64,000 bases of DNA from Apus apus (Eukaryota > Chordata > Aves > Apodiformes > Apodidae), in NCBI RefSeq assembly GCF_020740795.1, contig NC_067283.1:3623659-3687658 (forward strand), in the 5' to 3' direction. Below, piece after piece: positions 23,441 through 37,500 of the stretch. The stretch's first letter is position 1. The number at the start of each line of letters is the position of its first letter. Under the pieces are notes generated by a model. That model was not told the DNA's origin and searched no databases. It saw only the letters and a list, made by a program, of their open reading frames with translations. A program made the position numbers and the translations under genes.

Positions 23441-26400
23441 GCAGCCAAGCCTTGTAATTAAAATATTTTAGATACACATATTATAGGATTAATTTTACAG
23501 CAGATGAATATTGAAAGTCAACCTAGATCAGATGTCTAGTCTGGCTGAGATTGATCTTAGTTGATTTCAGGGTTTGATTCTTCTGCCCACACAAAGGAGA
23601 CTAGTTCCATTTACCAAGGAAGCCTCAACCTTCCATGTCTTCAGTGCCCATGTTTCATATCTGCCAGCCTCCTATGGATTGCATATATACTAAGGCATCT
23701 CTGTTGGCCCTGGTCACTTATTATTGGGCAGCTTAATTAAGCCTTAAAGCATATAAAGTTATAAAGGATTTTAGCCAATACAGCTATTGGAGTCCAAAGA
23801 ACAATTCATTGGACTAAATGAAAGGGCCATTTTAGATGGTTATTGATCCCAGTGGAAGCTGAAAACATCCAATCTGCCTCTAGAGACATACATGTTGATA
23901 CCTAAATTTCTCAAAGAGAAATTTCCTAATACCTACATTTCTAAAGAGACAGAATGGCTTAAGACTCAGTACCTCCCACCATAGTATAGTACGAATGACT
24001 TTCTAACAGCAACATTCTATGTCATTCCCGTAACTGTAAAGGAAGCTTAGCTAATTAGTTTAGACTGGTTATTAACCACAGCAGGAGCTCACTTTTCCAG
24101 CTTACACCTTCAGATAGATGCCTACATTAAGTATCCATACCAGTGTGTGGAATTTCACCCCGAAAATAAACATCTACATCTGAACAATCATCCTATCCTC
24201 CTTTTAGAGATGATGGAGAGGAGTGCACCCTGAGTCATTTATTATCTTGTCCTCTGTAGACATGTACATTATGTCAGGGAAATTGCATTCAACTGTGCCT
24301 GTGACTGTGAAAATAACCTGGAATAACCAGTTCACATTTGCACTCTTAATTTAAGAAATTAGATGAGACAAGTACCACTACAGGGGTGTGAGATGAGCTG
24401 GCTGTCTGAGCCCCTCTCCAGCCAGAGGAGATACTGGGATAATCAAAGAGAAAAGTCTGTGCAAAAAAACAGGAATGAATTTGAGCTGAAATAGCCAGAG
24501 GAAAGCAAGAAAACAAATGAATAATGTAATGCATGAAACTATTTCTGAGGACAGGAACAGCTGGTTTGTCAGCTCTTCAGAGACTATTAATAGGAATGAA
24601 GATTGCATTGTGTGTCACTGGGAAAAGTAACTTCCTTAGGTTTGAAATAATAATGCCTTTCTTATTCAACAAATAAGTTACAATAGAAATAGATAAGGGA
24701 TCACTGTCAGATTATCTTTTTAAAGTAGAAATACTGAAAAGATTGAAGGAGTTTCTTTTTAAAAGACTCTAAACATTATGTTTGTGGTAGATAAGTGTAG
24801 TTAGGATCTATTTTTCAAGTTCAGAAAGTACCCTAGATGCTTGGTGGAATTATGTTGCAGTTTAAAATGTGGGAAAAGTCCATGTGAGCCACGTGTCCAT
24901 GGCTGCATGACTAAACTGGACTGCATCTCTGTCTGTGTTTCTGTAGTGTCCCTGGAGTTAGGCCAGGTAAAAGTAACAGAATCTGGGTACATATGGAGTC
25001 AGAACCCCAGCACCCAGCAGGAGTCAATTTTACCCAAGAAAAATAGTAAGTAGCTAGCACAGCTAGTGTATACAGAGAAAATGAATTGAACAAGGTAACC
25101 TCATGCAGCTCTAAGTTCTTGTTCTCTGATATTTATTGCCTTATGGTCTTTAGCATCTCTGTTTCTTCAGTTGTTTTATCTTCCTGCTTTCATCTCACTC
25201 TCTCAAGAATCACACTGAAATCAACCTCAGAAACAAAGCTTCTATCATTCCTATATACCTTTATTTTTTTTTGATACAGTGGAGTTTTGTTTTAATTTGT
25301 TTTAATTTAGTGTTGTAGTCCTATCTAACCATTGGCTTATGAGCTTTCAGTAATTCCAGCTTTCTTCCCACACTCCCAGAACTTCTTTTTGCATCCTGAG
25401 TCAGATTTATCAACACATTGTTTATAAATGCCAATAGATTCACCTTTCTTCTCTGGCTGATGGCTCATATTGCTATGTGGTGCTGGTGCTCTACACTTCT
25501 GTTGCCTGAGGAGGTGTTTGTACTGCCCTCAGAGGAAACATGGTTGCATTTCAGAAAGATTTTTGTTATGGAAAAGGCTTATTCAGGTAGCATATGGTAT
25601 TAAAAAAAATAACTATTCTCCACCTTCTACAAAGGTTCTAAGTAGCTCAGTAGAGGTCATGTCATTTTCATTAAATGGCATCAATTGATTCAGAATATCC
25701 ATGATGGGCATTAGGAAGAATCTTAGGTCTGTTGCTTCACTGATTAAATTTCTTACCATCTCGATGGCTAGATTGCTTGTTGATGCTAAGAGGACATTTT
25801 TATGCACATCAGAGTTCTATTTTGAGCCCAGGCTGGTATTGTAGAGCAGTAGGGAAACAGAGCTGGTCCTTATCTTAATTGTCCTATAATTGCTGGAGAA
25901 AAAGTACAGAGGACTTATCAGGCAAGGAACTATTTTGTGATTAAAAGAAGCAAAATGCATCAGAACACATGAGAGGTTATGAGAACTGTGGTTCCCTTCT
26001 TGTATTATTTCATTATTGGTTCTTCTACACACAAACAACAAAGAGTAAAATGAATAAAGCAAATTAATATGATAAATAGAAATTAGGTTTTAAGCTAAGG
26101 TTTTAGCCTACAAAAGGATCTGCTTCAATAAATAAAGAGATATAAATAGACTAAGGAACTCTGAGACTTCAACGTAGGTGAGGTTTGTAACATACAGGGA
26201 GGTGTTACAAAAACCCAACAAGTTCAAGCTTTGTTTTCTTTATTAGCATGGACAAAGACTCTCACAGGAGGACTTTCCAGCTAATTAATTTAAAGGACTG
26301 GAATGTGGGCTGGTTTTGAGATCAGCTGCAGATTAGCTAGGAAAAGCAGATGGAGAAAGCAGAGAGAAAATATATAAGGAAACATTGAGAAACCATGTCT

Positions 26401-26714
26401 TCTCAAGGAAGCAGTATCTTCTTCTAAGGACCATGAACATCCATGTCAAGAAACTACACAAAAAGCTACCAAAAAATATGGTTCTCACTTGCTTTTTACT
26501 CCAAACTGGTTATGATGACCTAAAAGACTTCATCAAAGTGACCTGAGAGGCCTTAAATAATGGAATCCAGTTGAAATATTGTGGACTGGAATCTCATGCT
26601 GATATTAATTTATTTGCATTTTTTGTGTTTACAATGTGACTCCTGAGAATGATGTTTTTAAAACACAGCAACCAAATTCCTGAGCTACAGGACCAGACCT
26701 TTAAATTCAACCTG

Positions 26715-26795
26715 TTTTGAGGGGAGGACATGGTTGGGGCCTGATCTCCATAGATCCCTTCTGACCTAAATTATTCTGTTATTCTATGATTTTGT
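26715..26795 (+). mobile_element. Degraded CR1 tail
   Basis: tctccatagatcccttctga followed by attctgttattctatgattt is compatible with an old CR1 3' end. Too short for a firm call. Confidence 0.5.
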
Positions 26796-28394
26796 ACACT
26801 TAAGTTGGTTGAATACCGTTCAGCAGGAATTCAAACCTGTTCCTATCCTGGAAGTATTTGACAGGGCTTCTACTTTGCATTTTATTTTGTATTAGGAACT
26901 GCCTGATCCCATGTGGTGCTTTCTCTGTAGTGGAATCCTACAAACTGTTCCAGTGTGATGAAACTACCTTATTGACTAGTGAGAGCTGGCCACAGCTGTA
27001 ACTCACCCATTATAGATGGGGGAAAACCAGACAAAATCAGACTTCAAGTGATTTTTTTAAAGGTTTTAATCTCTTTATTTTATAACCGACTTGATTTTTG
27101 AAATAACATTTAAGTCTTCTCTGTGTAGGCAAGTGACCTGATGCCATTATGCACCAATGAAAGACAAGCATATAAAAAGGGGAGGTAAATAAGAATGAGG
27201 TTACAAATGTTATCCCACAAACCTGAGCTTTCCTCCCCCTCTTTACTCTGCACAGGTTGTAGGACTGACTGTGTCTCCAGCATGAGCCTGGGGATACTAT
27301 TTAATTTTAGACCAAATTTTCTTTTATTTGCAAGACTAAGGTGGGGTACATCCTCATATAAACCACTCATATTTCAGTATTTTAATACAGCTGTTCACAC
27401 GTGTCCAAGTCATCTAGTTTCCCATTACAACAGAGTGATTTGGTCAGGACTATCAGGGTGCAAAGAGAGAGGTTGACAGATTCTACTGGCATGACTCAGT
27501 TTCTTAAGCATAGGTAAGAAATGCTACTCAGGGTGCTCTTGTATATTTGAAATATCTAGGTGAAGCTGGTAAACATGACATAGGACTTAAAGGAGAGTTT
27601 AACTTATAAAAAACTTGCAAAAAAAATCTATTTCTTCAGCTGGAATTAAGTGCCTGTTTTGGGGAACTGCAGGTGAGCCCTGGATCTCCTCTGACTCTAC
27701 AGAACTCTGTGTTTGACATCATTGGGAGATCATGAATGATAACCAGGATAGGAAATAGCACTTCAATCTTATAAAGAAAAATTAATTTTATCATGTCCAC
27801 AATTCCTGCTTTCCCAGGCCCTGAAAACAGCTTGGTGTAATATTTCCTGTGGCAAAACCCAGAACTGGTGTCTAGGTCCTATGAATCCTGACGTCTAAAA
27901 CATTACTATCATTTTTGGCCTTTCCCCCCAAAAAAAAATCCAAGCTGTAGGTAAGAAGGGCTTTGGCTTTTACCCACTGCAGCAAGAAAAAAAGCTACAT
28001 TCCAAGTACCTTTGTAACACAGCTGCCAGGAAGATCTTATGCAGCTTGTGGTGGGAATCCCCTCTGACTGCTCAAAATTTTCTATCTGAGAGGAGGAGGA
28101 TGGAAAACCCAGAAACCCAATCCCTGGGGAATACCATGCAGTCAGACCCACTGAAAACCCAAATCCTTTCAAAACCTGCTGCCACTGGCCACAAGCACAG
28201 GCCCTCTAGCACAAAGGGGGATGAATCCAGCATCCCTTCTTGTACAGAGTACATCTCAGGACACCCTAAAGGAGCAGCCAGTGCTCCAGCTCCCCACAGG
28301 TAGGTGACCAGAGGTTCATGGAGGTGGGTTCAAAGATCCCAGGAGGATGCTGGAGCATCTCCTTCCTTCCACTGCAAGCTTGCTCTTGAGAGAA

Positions 28395-28545
28395 GGTGCA
28401 GGGCTTCCCCGGGAGGGACCCGGGTGCCCGGGGAGGGAGGTGCAAAGCTCTCCTGGGCGGGTCCTGGGCAGGTGGGAGGCGGGCTGAGCCTCCTCGGCTT
28501 TTGGCAGCTTCACAACAGGCAGAGGGAGCGGGGAGGACCTGGAGG
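28395..28545 (+). promoter_or_regulatory. GC-rich 5' UTR / promoter-like region of the receptor gene
   Basis: GC content is clearly higher than in the AT-rich surroundings. There are GGGCGG-type boxes (about 28456 and 28478) and no evident TATA box. It ends at the exon 1 start codon. The transcription start cannot be placed from sequence. The frame is open with an upstream ATG at 28396. Confidence 0.45.
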
Positions 28546-28590
28546 ATGCTGCGGAGGATGCTAAGTTGGTGCTGGTTGCTGCTCCCGCTG
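28546..28590 (+). CDS. Receptor exon 1: signal peptide
   Basis: Encodes [15 protein letters not shown]: two Arg followed by a Trp/Leu-rich hydrophobic core, a typical signal peptide that continues with V-E-G in exon 2. The donor gtgagt follows directly and leaves phase 0, which matches exon 2. The start at 28546 has A at -3 and gives a compact signal peptide. A second in-frame ATG lies four codons on (28558). The frame is also open upstream to an ATG at 28396, which would add 50 Gly/Arg-rich residues ahead of the hydrophobic core; I consider that 5' UTR. Confidence 0.8.
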
Positions 28591-31500
28591 GTGAGTGCCC
28601 GGCGGTGCTTCCTCTGGGTTCGGGGGGAGGTGGGAAGGGGGCAGGGGCACCGCACATCTGGCTCCCGACGCTGTTGGCCACAGCTGGATGGCTCTGCAGC
28701 TGGATCCAGGGGAGAAGGTCTGCAGAGGCAGGGTAACTTTTCTTGTAACAGGGAGGAGGTAGAAAGAAATTAAAAATAAAGATTAAAAAAAAGGGGGGAT
28801 GGGTAGAAAAGAAAATAAATAAAAATTCCTAAATTGGAGGTTTGATCCAGCTCTTTAAATTTTTCCAGCTCTGAGATGCTGTTAATAAATGTCTTTTCAT
28901 TGCTGTTCATTAGAATATCAGTTTCCAAAGGACTGAAAAGCACCCCTAAGTCAGAGTAGCTTTAGCATGGCTTTTAGAGAGACAGAAGGGGATGGCTTGC
29001 TCTCCCAGTTGCTCTGAGAAAGGCAACTTTGCTGAAGAAGGAGGATAATGAAGAAGGAATAGTTCCTCCTGATGGGTTTGGTACATTTACCTCTTTGAAA
29101 AAGCACTGATGTTTTTACTATTGAAGTCATCTACTTGTAATATCACCAAGCAGGAACATGAACTGTCTGATGTCTGCTATGCACTGGAGGCAGCAGGTGA
29201 GACTGTAAAATTAAACATTAGGGAAGATGTATAGGCACAGAGATTTAATTCAAACACATAAATCCCTCCCTAAGCCCCCTGCTCTACTGCTGACATTGCC
29301 TGGGCTGGTTAGCAAAAGCTCATATAAGTACAAGTATAACCATATATCCTCTTTCCCCTCTAATCTGCAGCCACGGAGAAGTGTTTGGGAACCTTTCTAT
29401 GGGTGTGACTCCTGGGGACTCATTAAATGTTTAGTGCAGGCTGGGGTTCAGACTGTCTGTAGTCATGGGGGAGACAGTCACCCTCCTGGGAAACATTTAA
29501 TCCTATCCTGAGAGACACAGATGAGGTGAATGTTCCTTTAGTCCACTCATAACAGTGAGAGCTTAGGTGGTTACAGAGTGGTCTTGACCCTTCCGTTTTC
29601 AAAGCTGAAAGATGGGATGTAAATTTTCACACCTGCACCTCACATCTTCTGGAACTCATTTTTGTCCTCTGTATTTACACAGCTTTACCTACAAGTGACA
29701 AGATACAGGTCTTTGCTACTTAAACCTTGACATGAATGGTTATTATTGTGTGTAATACACTTTGTTCAGGGAAAACTAAAGTCTGAAGTGTTACACTGCT
29801 ACAGTTAGGATGAGTTTTGCCATCTGGACTAGCCTTTTTACACATAATAGAGACACAACTTATTCCTGCAGCTGTCAGCAGAGTGAAGCTAACCTGAAGT
29901 GATGTATCATGCACATCTGTGGGCTGCCACACATCATTTTCATATTTTAGCATATTGCAGCAGATTGTGCCTACAATAAAAGGAATTCTACAAACTGCAC
30001 GGTCTGTGCAGCTTTTGGCCTCAAACTATTCCTCGTATATTAACTCCAACTACATGTCTGACAAGAGTCAGAGCTCTAAATAGCTGTGATTTTTGTGTCT
30101 CAAACAAGGTCTCATGGGAACCTTTGCACCCTAAGCTACAGTCAGGAAAGGCCAGAGACCCATAGGATGTATTGTGTAAACTGTCCTTTCATATTCCAAA
30201 GGATCATGTCAGAGCAGAGAAATAATTCTAGTGTGGGTTCTGCAAATAATTCATTATTCTGATGTGGAAATAAGCCAGAAGGGTTCCTCTGTGGAACTGG
30301 GTACCTTTAACTCCTATCAGCTCCACAGGGAGCTGTTTGTTGTGGGATATATTTTGTGCCTTCCAGAACAGAGTCCTTGACATTAAAAATTACCATTTGC
30401 TTGTAAGTGACAAGTAACAGAGAGCAGTGGTGCTGAAATGCAGAAAAATTACTTTTCCTGTCTTAAAGTGTGCAGAGCCTCAGGAAACAGAGGCTGGGGA
30501 ACAGAAAAGACTCTGCATTCACTGTCCTTCCTGCTGAGCTCAACTGCTTTCTTCTTCAAACACATAACAGCTTTTCACATTTCTGGGGAAGGGGCTCAGG
30601 CTGATCAAATGAATGGAGGTGAGAATGGGAACTTAGATGGGTTATTGTTGAACTAGACATATGCCTTAACAATGTATTTCTGGTGGCATATGGATCCAAA
30701 TCCATGGCAAGATGCTGAGCTCCCAATAAAACAGAGCTGGGTGTCAAAATTTCTGATATAGCTCCTACGGCTGCATTTGTGTTGGAAACACGTTTCCTCT
30801 AGGGATCTGATCCTTGCAGACCTGAAATCCCCCTCCATAGGGAACTGGATCTGTGGAAGAACCAGTCTGCTTAGGTGTTTTGTTTGTCTGGAGGGAGTTA
30901 ATGGAGGGAAGCAGGCTCCTGTACAGTGAGTCACCGTGTCCTCAAACAGGTGTCTGAGAAAGGTAGGAGGAATCCTTCCCTGGAACTGCTTGTCTGCCCT
31001 CATTGATCATTAAGGGAGGCTTAATGGGGGAGTTTAGATTAATCATCTAAAATTGCCTATCTAAAATTAGGGTTCTTGTCTGAAGCTACTAATTTAGTCT
31101 TCTGCAACACTACTGGGAAAAGGTGGACATGTCCCAAGAGCTATGGCTATGGTTTCAGTTGAGTGAACTTGCTGATGGACTTTGACATCTAGGTTTAAGA
31201 TCTTTGGGATTAGGTGACACGAACTCCACTTTAAAGCAAACATACTACACATGCAGAAAGGGAGAAATTTCTCTTTACTTCCTCAGTTATTAGTGTTTCG
31301 TTATTCCTTCAGTGTTAGTGGTAATTAAAAGCTCTACCAAATTTAGCATAGAGCTAGTCAATTCATTTTTCTCAAGATAATATGAATTGCATCGTTTCTA
31401 TTAAAAATTAAATTATTATGGCTGTATTGGCACATTCAGAACACCACTGAGTAAATATGCACATTGAGAGACATGGATATGTATGTACAGCAAGTACTGG

Positions 31501-34500
31501 TCTGTATAAGGCAATGCAGCTAGATACAGTCAGATAGATACAATCCAATACACTGAGGAGCATTCAAGCATTACTCCAATGTCCTAAAAACAATCTTGAA
31601 AAGATATTCCTCTAAATGACTGTAAGGCAATCAGTGTCTCAGCTTCTCCTGTTCCGTAGGTAATCGAGTTAGAAAGAGAAAACAAACACTGCAAATGTCC
31701 TCTAGGTAGTCATTGTCAGCAAAAAAAAAAAACAACAAAAAACTTCTGAAATAATTCACTTAACTGGCTGGAGAGAAAAATCAGAAATAGGTCTTGCCCT
31801 TTGGGGTTCAAAGCTTCTGGGATCAAGGCTGTGTTAGAGCTTGCAAGCTGAGGGCAGGACTCGGTACAATAACTCAATATGTTGTGATGTCTGGACTCAT
31901 GTCACTGCTGTGGTGACCTCATGATTTGCAGTTAGTCAGCATCAGCTTGTGGCCCAGAAAGCCAACGGTGTCCTGGGCTGCATCCTAAGTGTGGTCAGCA
32001 GGGAGGGGATTCTGTCCCTTTACTTGGCTCTTGTGAGATGCCACCTGGAGTGCTGTGTACAGGTCTGGAGTCCCCAACACAAAAATGGCAAGGATCCCAG
32101 AGGAGGCCACAAAGATGACCAGAAGGCTGGAGCAGCTCTGCTCTGGAGACAGGCTGGGAGAGTTGGGGTGTTCAGCCTGGAGAAGAGAAGGCTCCAGGGA
32201 GACCTTAGAGCACCTTCCAGTGCCTGAAGGGGCTCCAGGAAAGATGAGGAGGGGCTTTTGACAAGGGCTGAGAGTGAGTGGAGAAGGAATAATTTCTTTA
32301 AACTGGAAGAAGGGAGATTTAGATTAGACAATGAGGATGGTGAGACACTGTAACAGGTTGTCCAGGGAAGCTGTGGCTGCCCCATCCCTGGCAGTGTTGA
32401 AGGGCAGGTTGGATGGGGCTTGGAGCAACCTGGGCTGGTGGGAAGTGTCCCTGCCCATGCAGGGGGTTGGATCTAGATGATCTTTAAGGTCACTTCCAAC
32501 CCAAACTATTCTATTATTCTATGCTCAAGAGTGGTAAACATAGCTTGGACAGGGAAAAAAGAAAGTGGGTGCTCATCTATATTTACAACACAGTTGAGCA
32601 GTGGACTTTGCTGCATAAGAAATCTGGGTTATTTTTTGTAGTTTCTTTTGTAGACAGAACATAATGTTACATATATTACATGGTAAATACCCTGGAATTA
32701 CTTAGAGGCCACAGTGGACAGGAAGATCCTTTTTGAGGTGATCATAAATATAGTTATGCTGAAACAGACAAGAGCTTATGGAGCTTGAAGTTGGTCCCAG
32801 TTGCCTTCAAAGAGCATTCAAAAATTGACCCTGACTTTGGTGACCTGTGTTTCCCAGCCTCCAAACTTTTTAATCAGCACTTGGCATTTTGAGAAAAGAG
32901 TTGAGCAGGTGGAAAGAAACATGAGACACATTCAACAGTCTGAGAAGTTTATAAAAAAGGCTGAGGGTTTCTTTGTCTTCTTCAGTTATTTGTCCTCTGT
33001 TCAACATTTTCATGGGCCACCTTCCATCTACAACCCTTGTCTCTTCATCAGAATTTCAGCTGAAAAAATGAAAACATTTCTGTGTCTTTGACATCACTGG
33101 CCAACATTTAGGACTGACTGAACTTTTCATTCCATGCTCAAAAATGGTCAGGGGATGCAGGAGTTTTGAATGTCTGTGCTGGGCTTTTTTGTACCCTAAA
33201 ATACTGGGTGAGTTTTAAGCCTCCAAGCTGGGAATCAGCGTGTGGCAAGAATGGCAGACAGCTCTGGTTTTGTCTAAAGGAAAACTAAAATATTCAGTCA
33301 TCAGAGTCATATCAGAAGAACTGAACAGGAGAAGCACAGACAGGGAGAACAGCATGTACAGAGAAGATTTCAGGGGAGATCTGAGACATGAATGTGAGCT
33401 GTAGAGACAGAAGCAAAAAGAACAGTGATGAATATTCTTAGTAAATGATTTATGCACTTGACGCAAAACCTATTTGTGAGGTTTCAGGGTTGCACTGCAT
33501 TGGAAATGAAACCAGATCCCCGGAAAGACCCTTCAAGTTCTTGAAACCTTCCCATGTTACCAATGAATTCAACCACTTCTTTGATTTTTTATTAATTTTC
33601 AAAAAGACTAAGTGGTACCTATTTATTTCTGCCTTTTTGATCTCATTCAATTGCTCTTTCAAAAGCGACTGACATATTCAGTGCCCAGCTTTGAAACACT
33701 TCCCTTGTTTCCAGAGAGCATAGAAAATGTCCCTGCTTTTCCCCAGTTGTGCCAATGGACTTCATAATGAGTGAAGAAGTGACTTTAACATGAAGTCTGA
33801 ATTACAGTCTAGAGGCACTGTCTTTGGATGGGCTAGCAGGACAAGGTTGCTTTTAACTAAGTTTCATCAAGTGTGGCATGAGGATGTTGCTAGAAAAACT
33901 CTCCTCCCAGAGCTTGTTAAGTCTGTTGTTGAGCAACAGGAACCAATCAAAGTGCCATTAGATTGATTCTCCTCTTCAGATTTGGGCCAACCGTGTAACA
34001 GAGGAAACACAAAACATGATCAGTGAGTATAACACTTAAGGGTTCAAGGCAATAAGGTCACACATGTTACGAGAAGGAAGTCTAAAAATAAACATAAGCC
34101 CTAAGTCTGGTTCTCTAAACTCTTTGGTTTTTAGCATACCCACATCTGTCATAGGTAACTTTTTAATGTGCACTCTGTGATTGTTTTGATCCAGGCAAGA
34201 TTGTTTCAGTGGTTAGAAGTTGGATTTAAGATGCACCAGTGAATTTTTATTGGTCAATAATGTTCAAGGCAGCAAAAAACTCTTTGTGTGATGATGCTCA
34301 GGTATGCAAAACTCTGTTCCTTTGGTGCTGCTTACAACACTGCAAACCCCCTCTAGTTTTCTGCACAAGCCTTGGGGTGAAGGCACCCCACTGGGATTTT
34401 CAGTGAGGTTGATGCCAGGTTACTGTCTAGCTACAAGGAAATGTTGATCCAAGAAGCAGCATTTTAAATCAGCCTCTTGCACTTATTGCTGTGGCAGGGA

Positions 34501-37500
34501 AGACTGTCAGGTTGGACATCCTTGAGTCAGAAAATCTGCTTTGTTTTTGTCTATAAACTATCCTTTCCTAAGGTAAATAGGAGCTATTCTTTTCCTACAA
34601 GAGTTCAGTCACTACAGCTGGTACCTCGCAGGTTGCACTGTGTCCCTCTAACAAATGCAGAGCTCCTGCTTTCCAGAAAGCCCCACCACGTAACCCGTGT
34701 AAGCAGATGGGAGCAACAACATGCACTTTTCTCTCAAGGCACTGTGAGTTTAAGAACAAAAAACAGGTAAGCCATACCCAACAAATCACAAGCAATATTC
34801 TGCCCAGAAGGCTTTTTTCTAACTGTGATATGCTTTAATGTCTTTCCTTTTTCTTGAAGCCTGAGGAAAACTGACAAATTGAAGCATTGTCACTGTGCTC
34901 AAATTCTTATATATGTATAATTTTTTCCATATTTTTGGTGGGGTTTTTTGTTTGCTTAGGCTGGGTGTTTTGGTTTTATATTTATTTTATTTTATTTTAA
35001 TTTGTTTTGGTTTATTTTGTTTTGTTTTTTTTTCATCTCATTCATTTCTTCATATTATTTTATTATATTATTATTTTATTTTGGTTTGGTTTATGTTAGT
35101 TTTATTTTATTTTATTTTATTTATTTTTTATTCTTTGGAGTTTTTTGTTTGTTTGGGGTTTTTTGTTTGTCTTGGTTTTTTTTGTTGGCAGTGTTGGTGT
35201 TTTTTTGCTTTCTTCTGGGAATGGTGGGATTACTTTCAGTAAAGCTACAACATCATAAATTAAGAAAACTAGCTTCTTTTTTGTCTCTTATGGGGTGATC
35301 TGTGGGTTACATCTGCAATTGTACTAGATGTTTATTTTTCAAGCAGCAATATGTCAGTAATATTTAACCTGTGCATTGTCCTATAACAAAAAACTCTGGT
35401 GGCTGTAGCAACCCCCACCACAAATCCAGTAATCCAGAAGCAAAAATAATGAGCATGCTGAATAACTGCTTAGCTGTTGTGGTAGTGAGGTTACCTGCAA
35501 TATATGTTCCACCTGCATCTGCAGCATGTGCTGCTCAAGGTGGCCTTTGAAGAAGGATAAGCTTTTCTTCTCTGGAACTTTCCATCATTTGTCTGTTTCC
35601 ACCATTCCCAACACCTCTGGCAAGAGGAGTGAGTTAATTAACCCGTGTCTCCCAAGTGCTGGTTTCTCCAGGGCATTTCAAATCTCCTTTCATAGTTTTG
35701 ATTTCATTTGGGGTTACAATTGTCCATTCCTTTCAAGCCTTTTGCCAGAGGGCTTGGTCAGTTGTGTAGCATCATGTCAAGTTGTCAAGACTTTTAAACA
35801 TCAAGTCCAAGGACATTCCAAATACAACATTTCTTAACAGTAACGGGGTCTAGAAATTCCAGAAAGTGAACAAATTCTTTGTTTCCTGTCCAGCTGAATC
35901 CATCTTTATAAGCTGAAATGGTGAGAGATTTATGTAGCAATCGTTTTGTTACTACTACTCAAAGAATTTGTTATGTAGGCTGAATGCAAAGTGAAATCTA
36001 TGTTAAAAGATAAAGTGATGAGCAGGGAACCTATTAATACCTGGAAAATTGCATTTCAGAATTGTGTTGCTGCAGTTGAACAGCATGAAGTACTATTTTA
36101 AGAGTCACTCATGCTGATTTATAAAATGCATTTTGAATTACCCACTGGAGGAATATACTGCATGAAAAAAAAGCTGTGTCTTAATTTTCTTTTCAAACAG
36201 TGCCCTTAATCCCTTTTCTGTTCTAATATTAGGATGTATGAACCATTTCTAGGGCCTCATAATTAAAACCAGTCTGTCTATGCTACTTTAAAGCCCAAAT
36301 ATAGGCAGAATTTTTAGAAGGTTTTTTAAAGCTGAAATTGTGTTCTATTTTTTTTCCCCTAGGCAGATATTATTGCTAAGAAGTAATAGTCTACATGACT
36401 TCCAGTAAAGTTTCTGTGGAAGCCAAAAGAAGTCTTGGTTGCACTGCTCATTGAAAACACTCTGAAAGCCAATAAATCAACTTGCTGAGAGTGGAAAGGC
36501 TATATAGCTGTGGTGTTTCCAGCTGTACTGTGCTTTCAGAGTCACTAGAGGTTTAAAATGTCCTACAGTCTTCCTGAGAAATGTCTCAGAAAGTTTTCAA
36601 TCCATCCTTTCCATTCAAATAACTAAGTCCCGAGCCTCTGGCTTTGCCTTAAACAACATAGCTTGCAAAAGAGCAAACTCTCTGCTCTATTCCTGTAAGA
36701 CTTCTGTGTCTTGATGATCCAAATATCCCAAAGGAGACTTTGGTGCAGTATTAAGTTGTGTGAATACAGTTCTCTAGACCCTTTTGGCTCTCGTTACTCC
36801 TGATTCTTGGTTTGATTCAGTTACCTAAACATGGGTGTGTAGAATTATCAAAGGTATCAAATGATGTGCTTGAGACTTCTTCATGGGGCTGGCAAAATGA
36901 ATGCAGAATCTGCACAAGGTTTCTGAGATACCCTCTAGCATCCCAAATGGCACTAACTGTTCCTGGGTGAATGAGACACCCTTTAAATTCCCATAGACTG
37001 CAAAAGAAGCTTGGGTCACATGTAGGCACTGACACTGTAGATAGTTTCCCAGAATTTATTTGCCTTTCCAGAGGCACTTTGGGATTTTTTAGGGTCCTAA
37101 GAACATCTTTGCAATCCCAGCAGATATGATGCAGGTCTACAGGGCACATGAAGCTTTCTGGAGTGAGAGATTGAGGCCAAGCAAAATACATGACAGCAAC
37201 TAAATAACACTAAGTATCTGTACTTAAGGAGATTAATCTAGACCCTATTCAACACCTGATGTCTAGAAATCCATTTACCTCTTTAAATATAGGTATCTTA
37301 ACCTGTGAGATAAATGCCTCTTCAAAAGCTCCTAAAACAAGTAATTAATTCTTTCTCATATCTTCATAAAATGAAAACAGTGCCTCTGCCTAAGGAGCGT
37401 GTAGCATCCTCAGATAATATGTTGATAATAATTGTGTAATCAGGTTAGACTATAGCCAAAACTACAATTATTCTCATTTCTGTACATTCTTGGGCATGAG

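Larger units (their letters stand above)
22661..28394. other. Intergenic upstream of the receptor gene
   Basis: Apart from the CR1 pieces and TA repeat listed here, the sequence is AT-rich with random-looking ORFs under 95 codons. GC content rises from about 28,000 towards the promoter. Confidence 0.45.

Noticed and set aside
28241..28253. Palindrome tgtacagagtaca upstream of exon 1 as a steroid-receptor element
   Set aside because: The half-sites do not fit the AGAACA-n3-TGTTCT pattern, and a 13-base palindrome is not rare enough to claim function.
34895..35298. Two overlapping 98-115-codon ORFs rich in Phe, Leu and Tyr, looking like membrane helices
   Set aside because: They are translations of a T/G-rich low-complexity tract within intron 1; both frames are open only because T-rich codons lack stops.
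36817..37191. 124-codon Cys-containing minus-strand ORF in intron 1
   Set aside because: Cysteine spacing fits no motif I know, and nothing around it looks like a gene.
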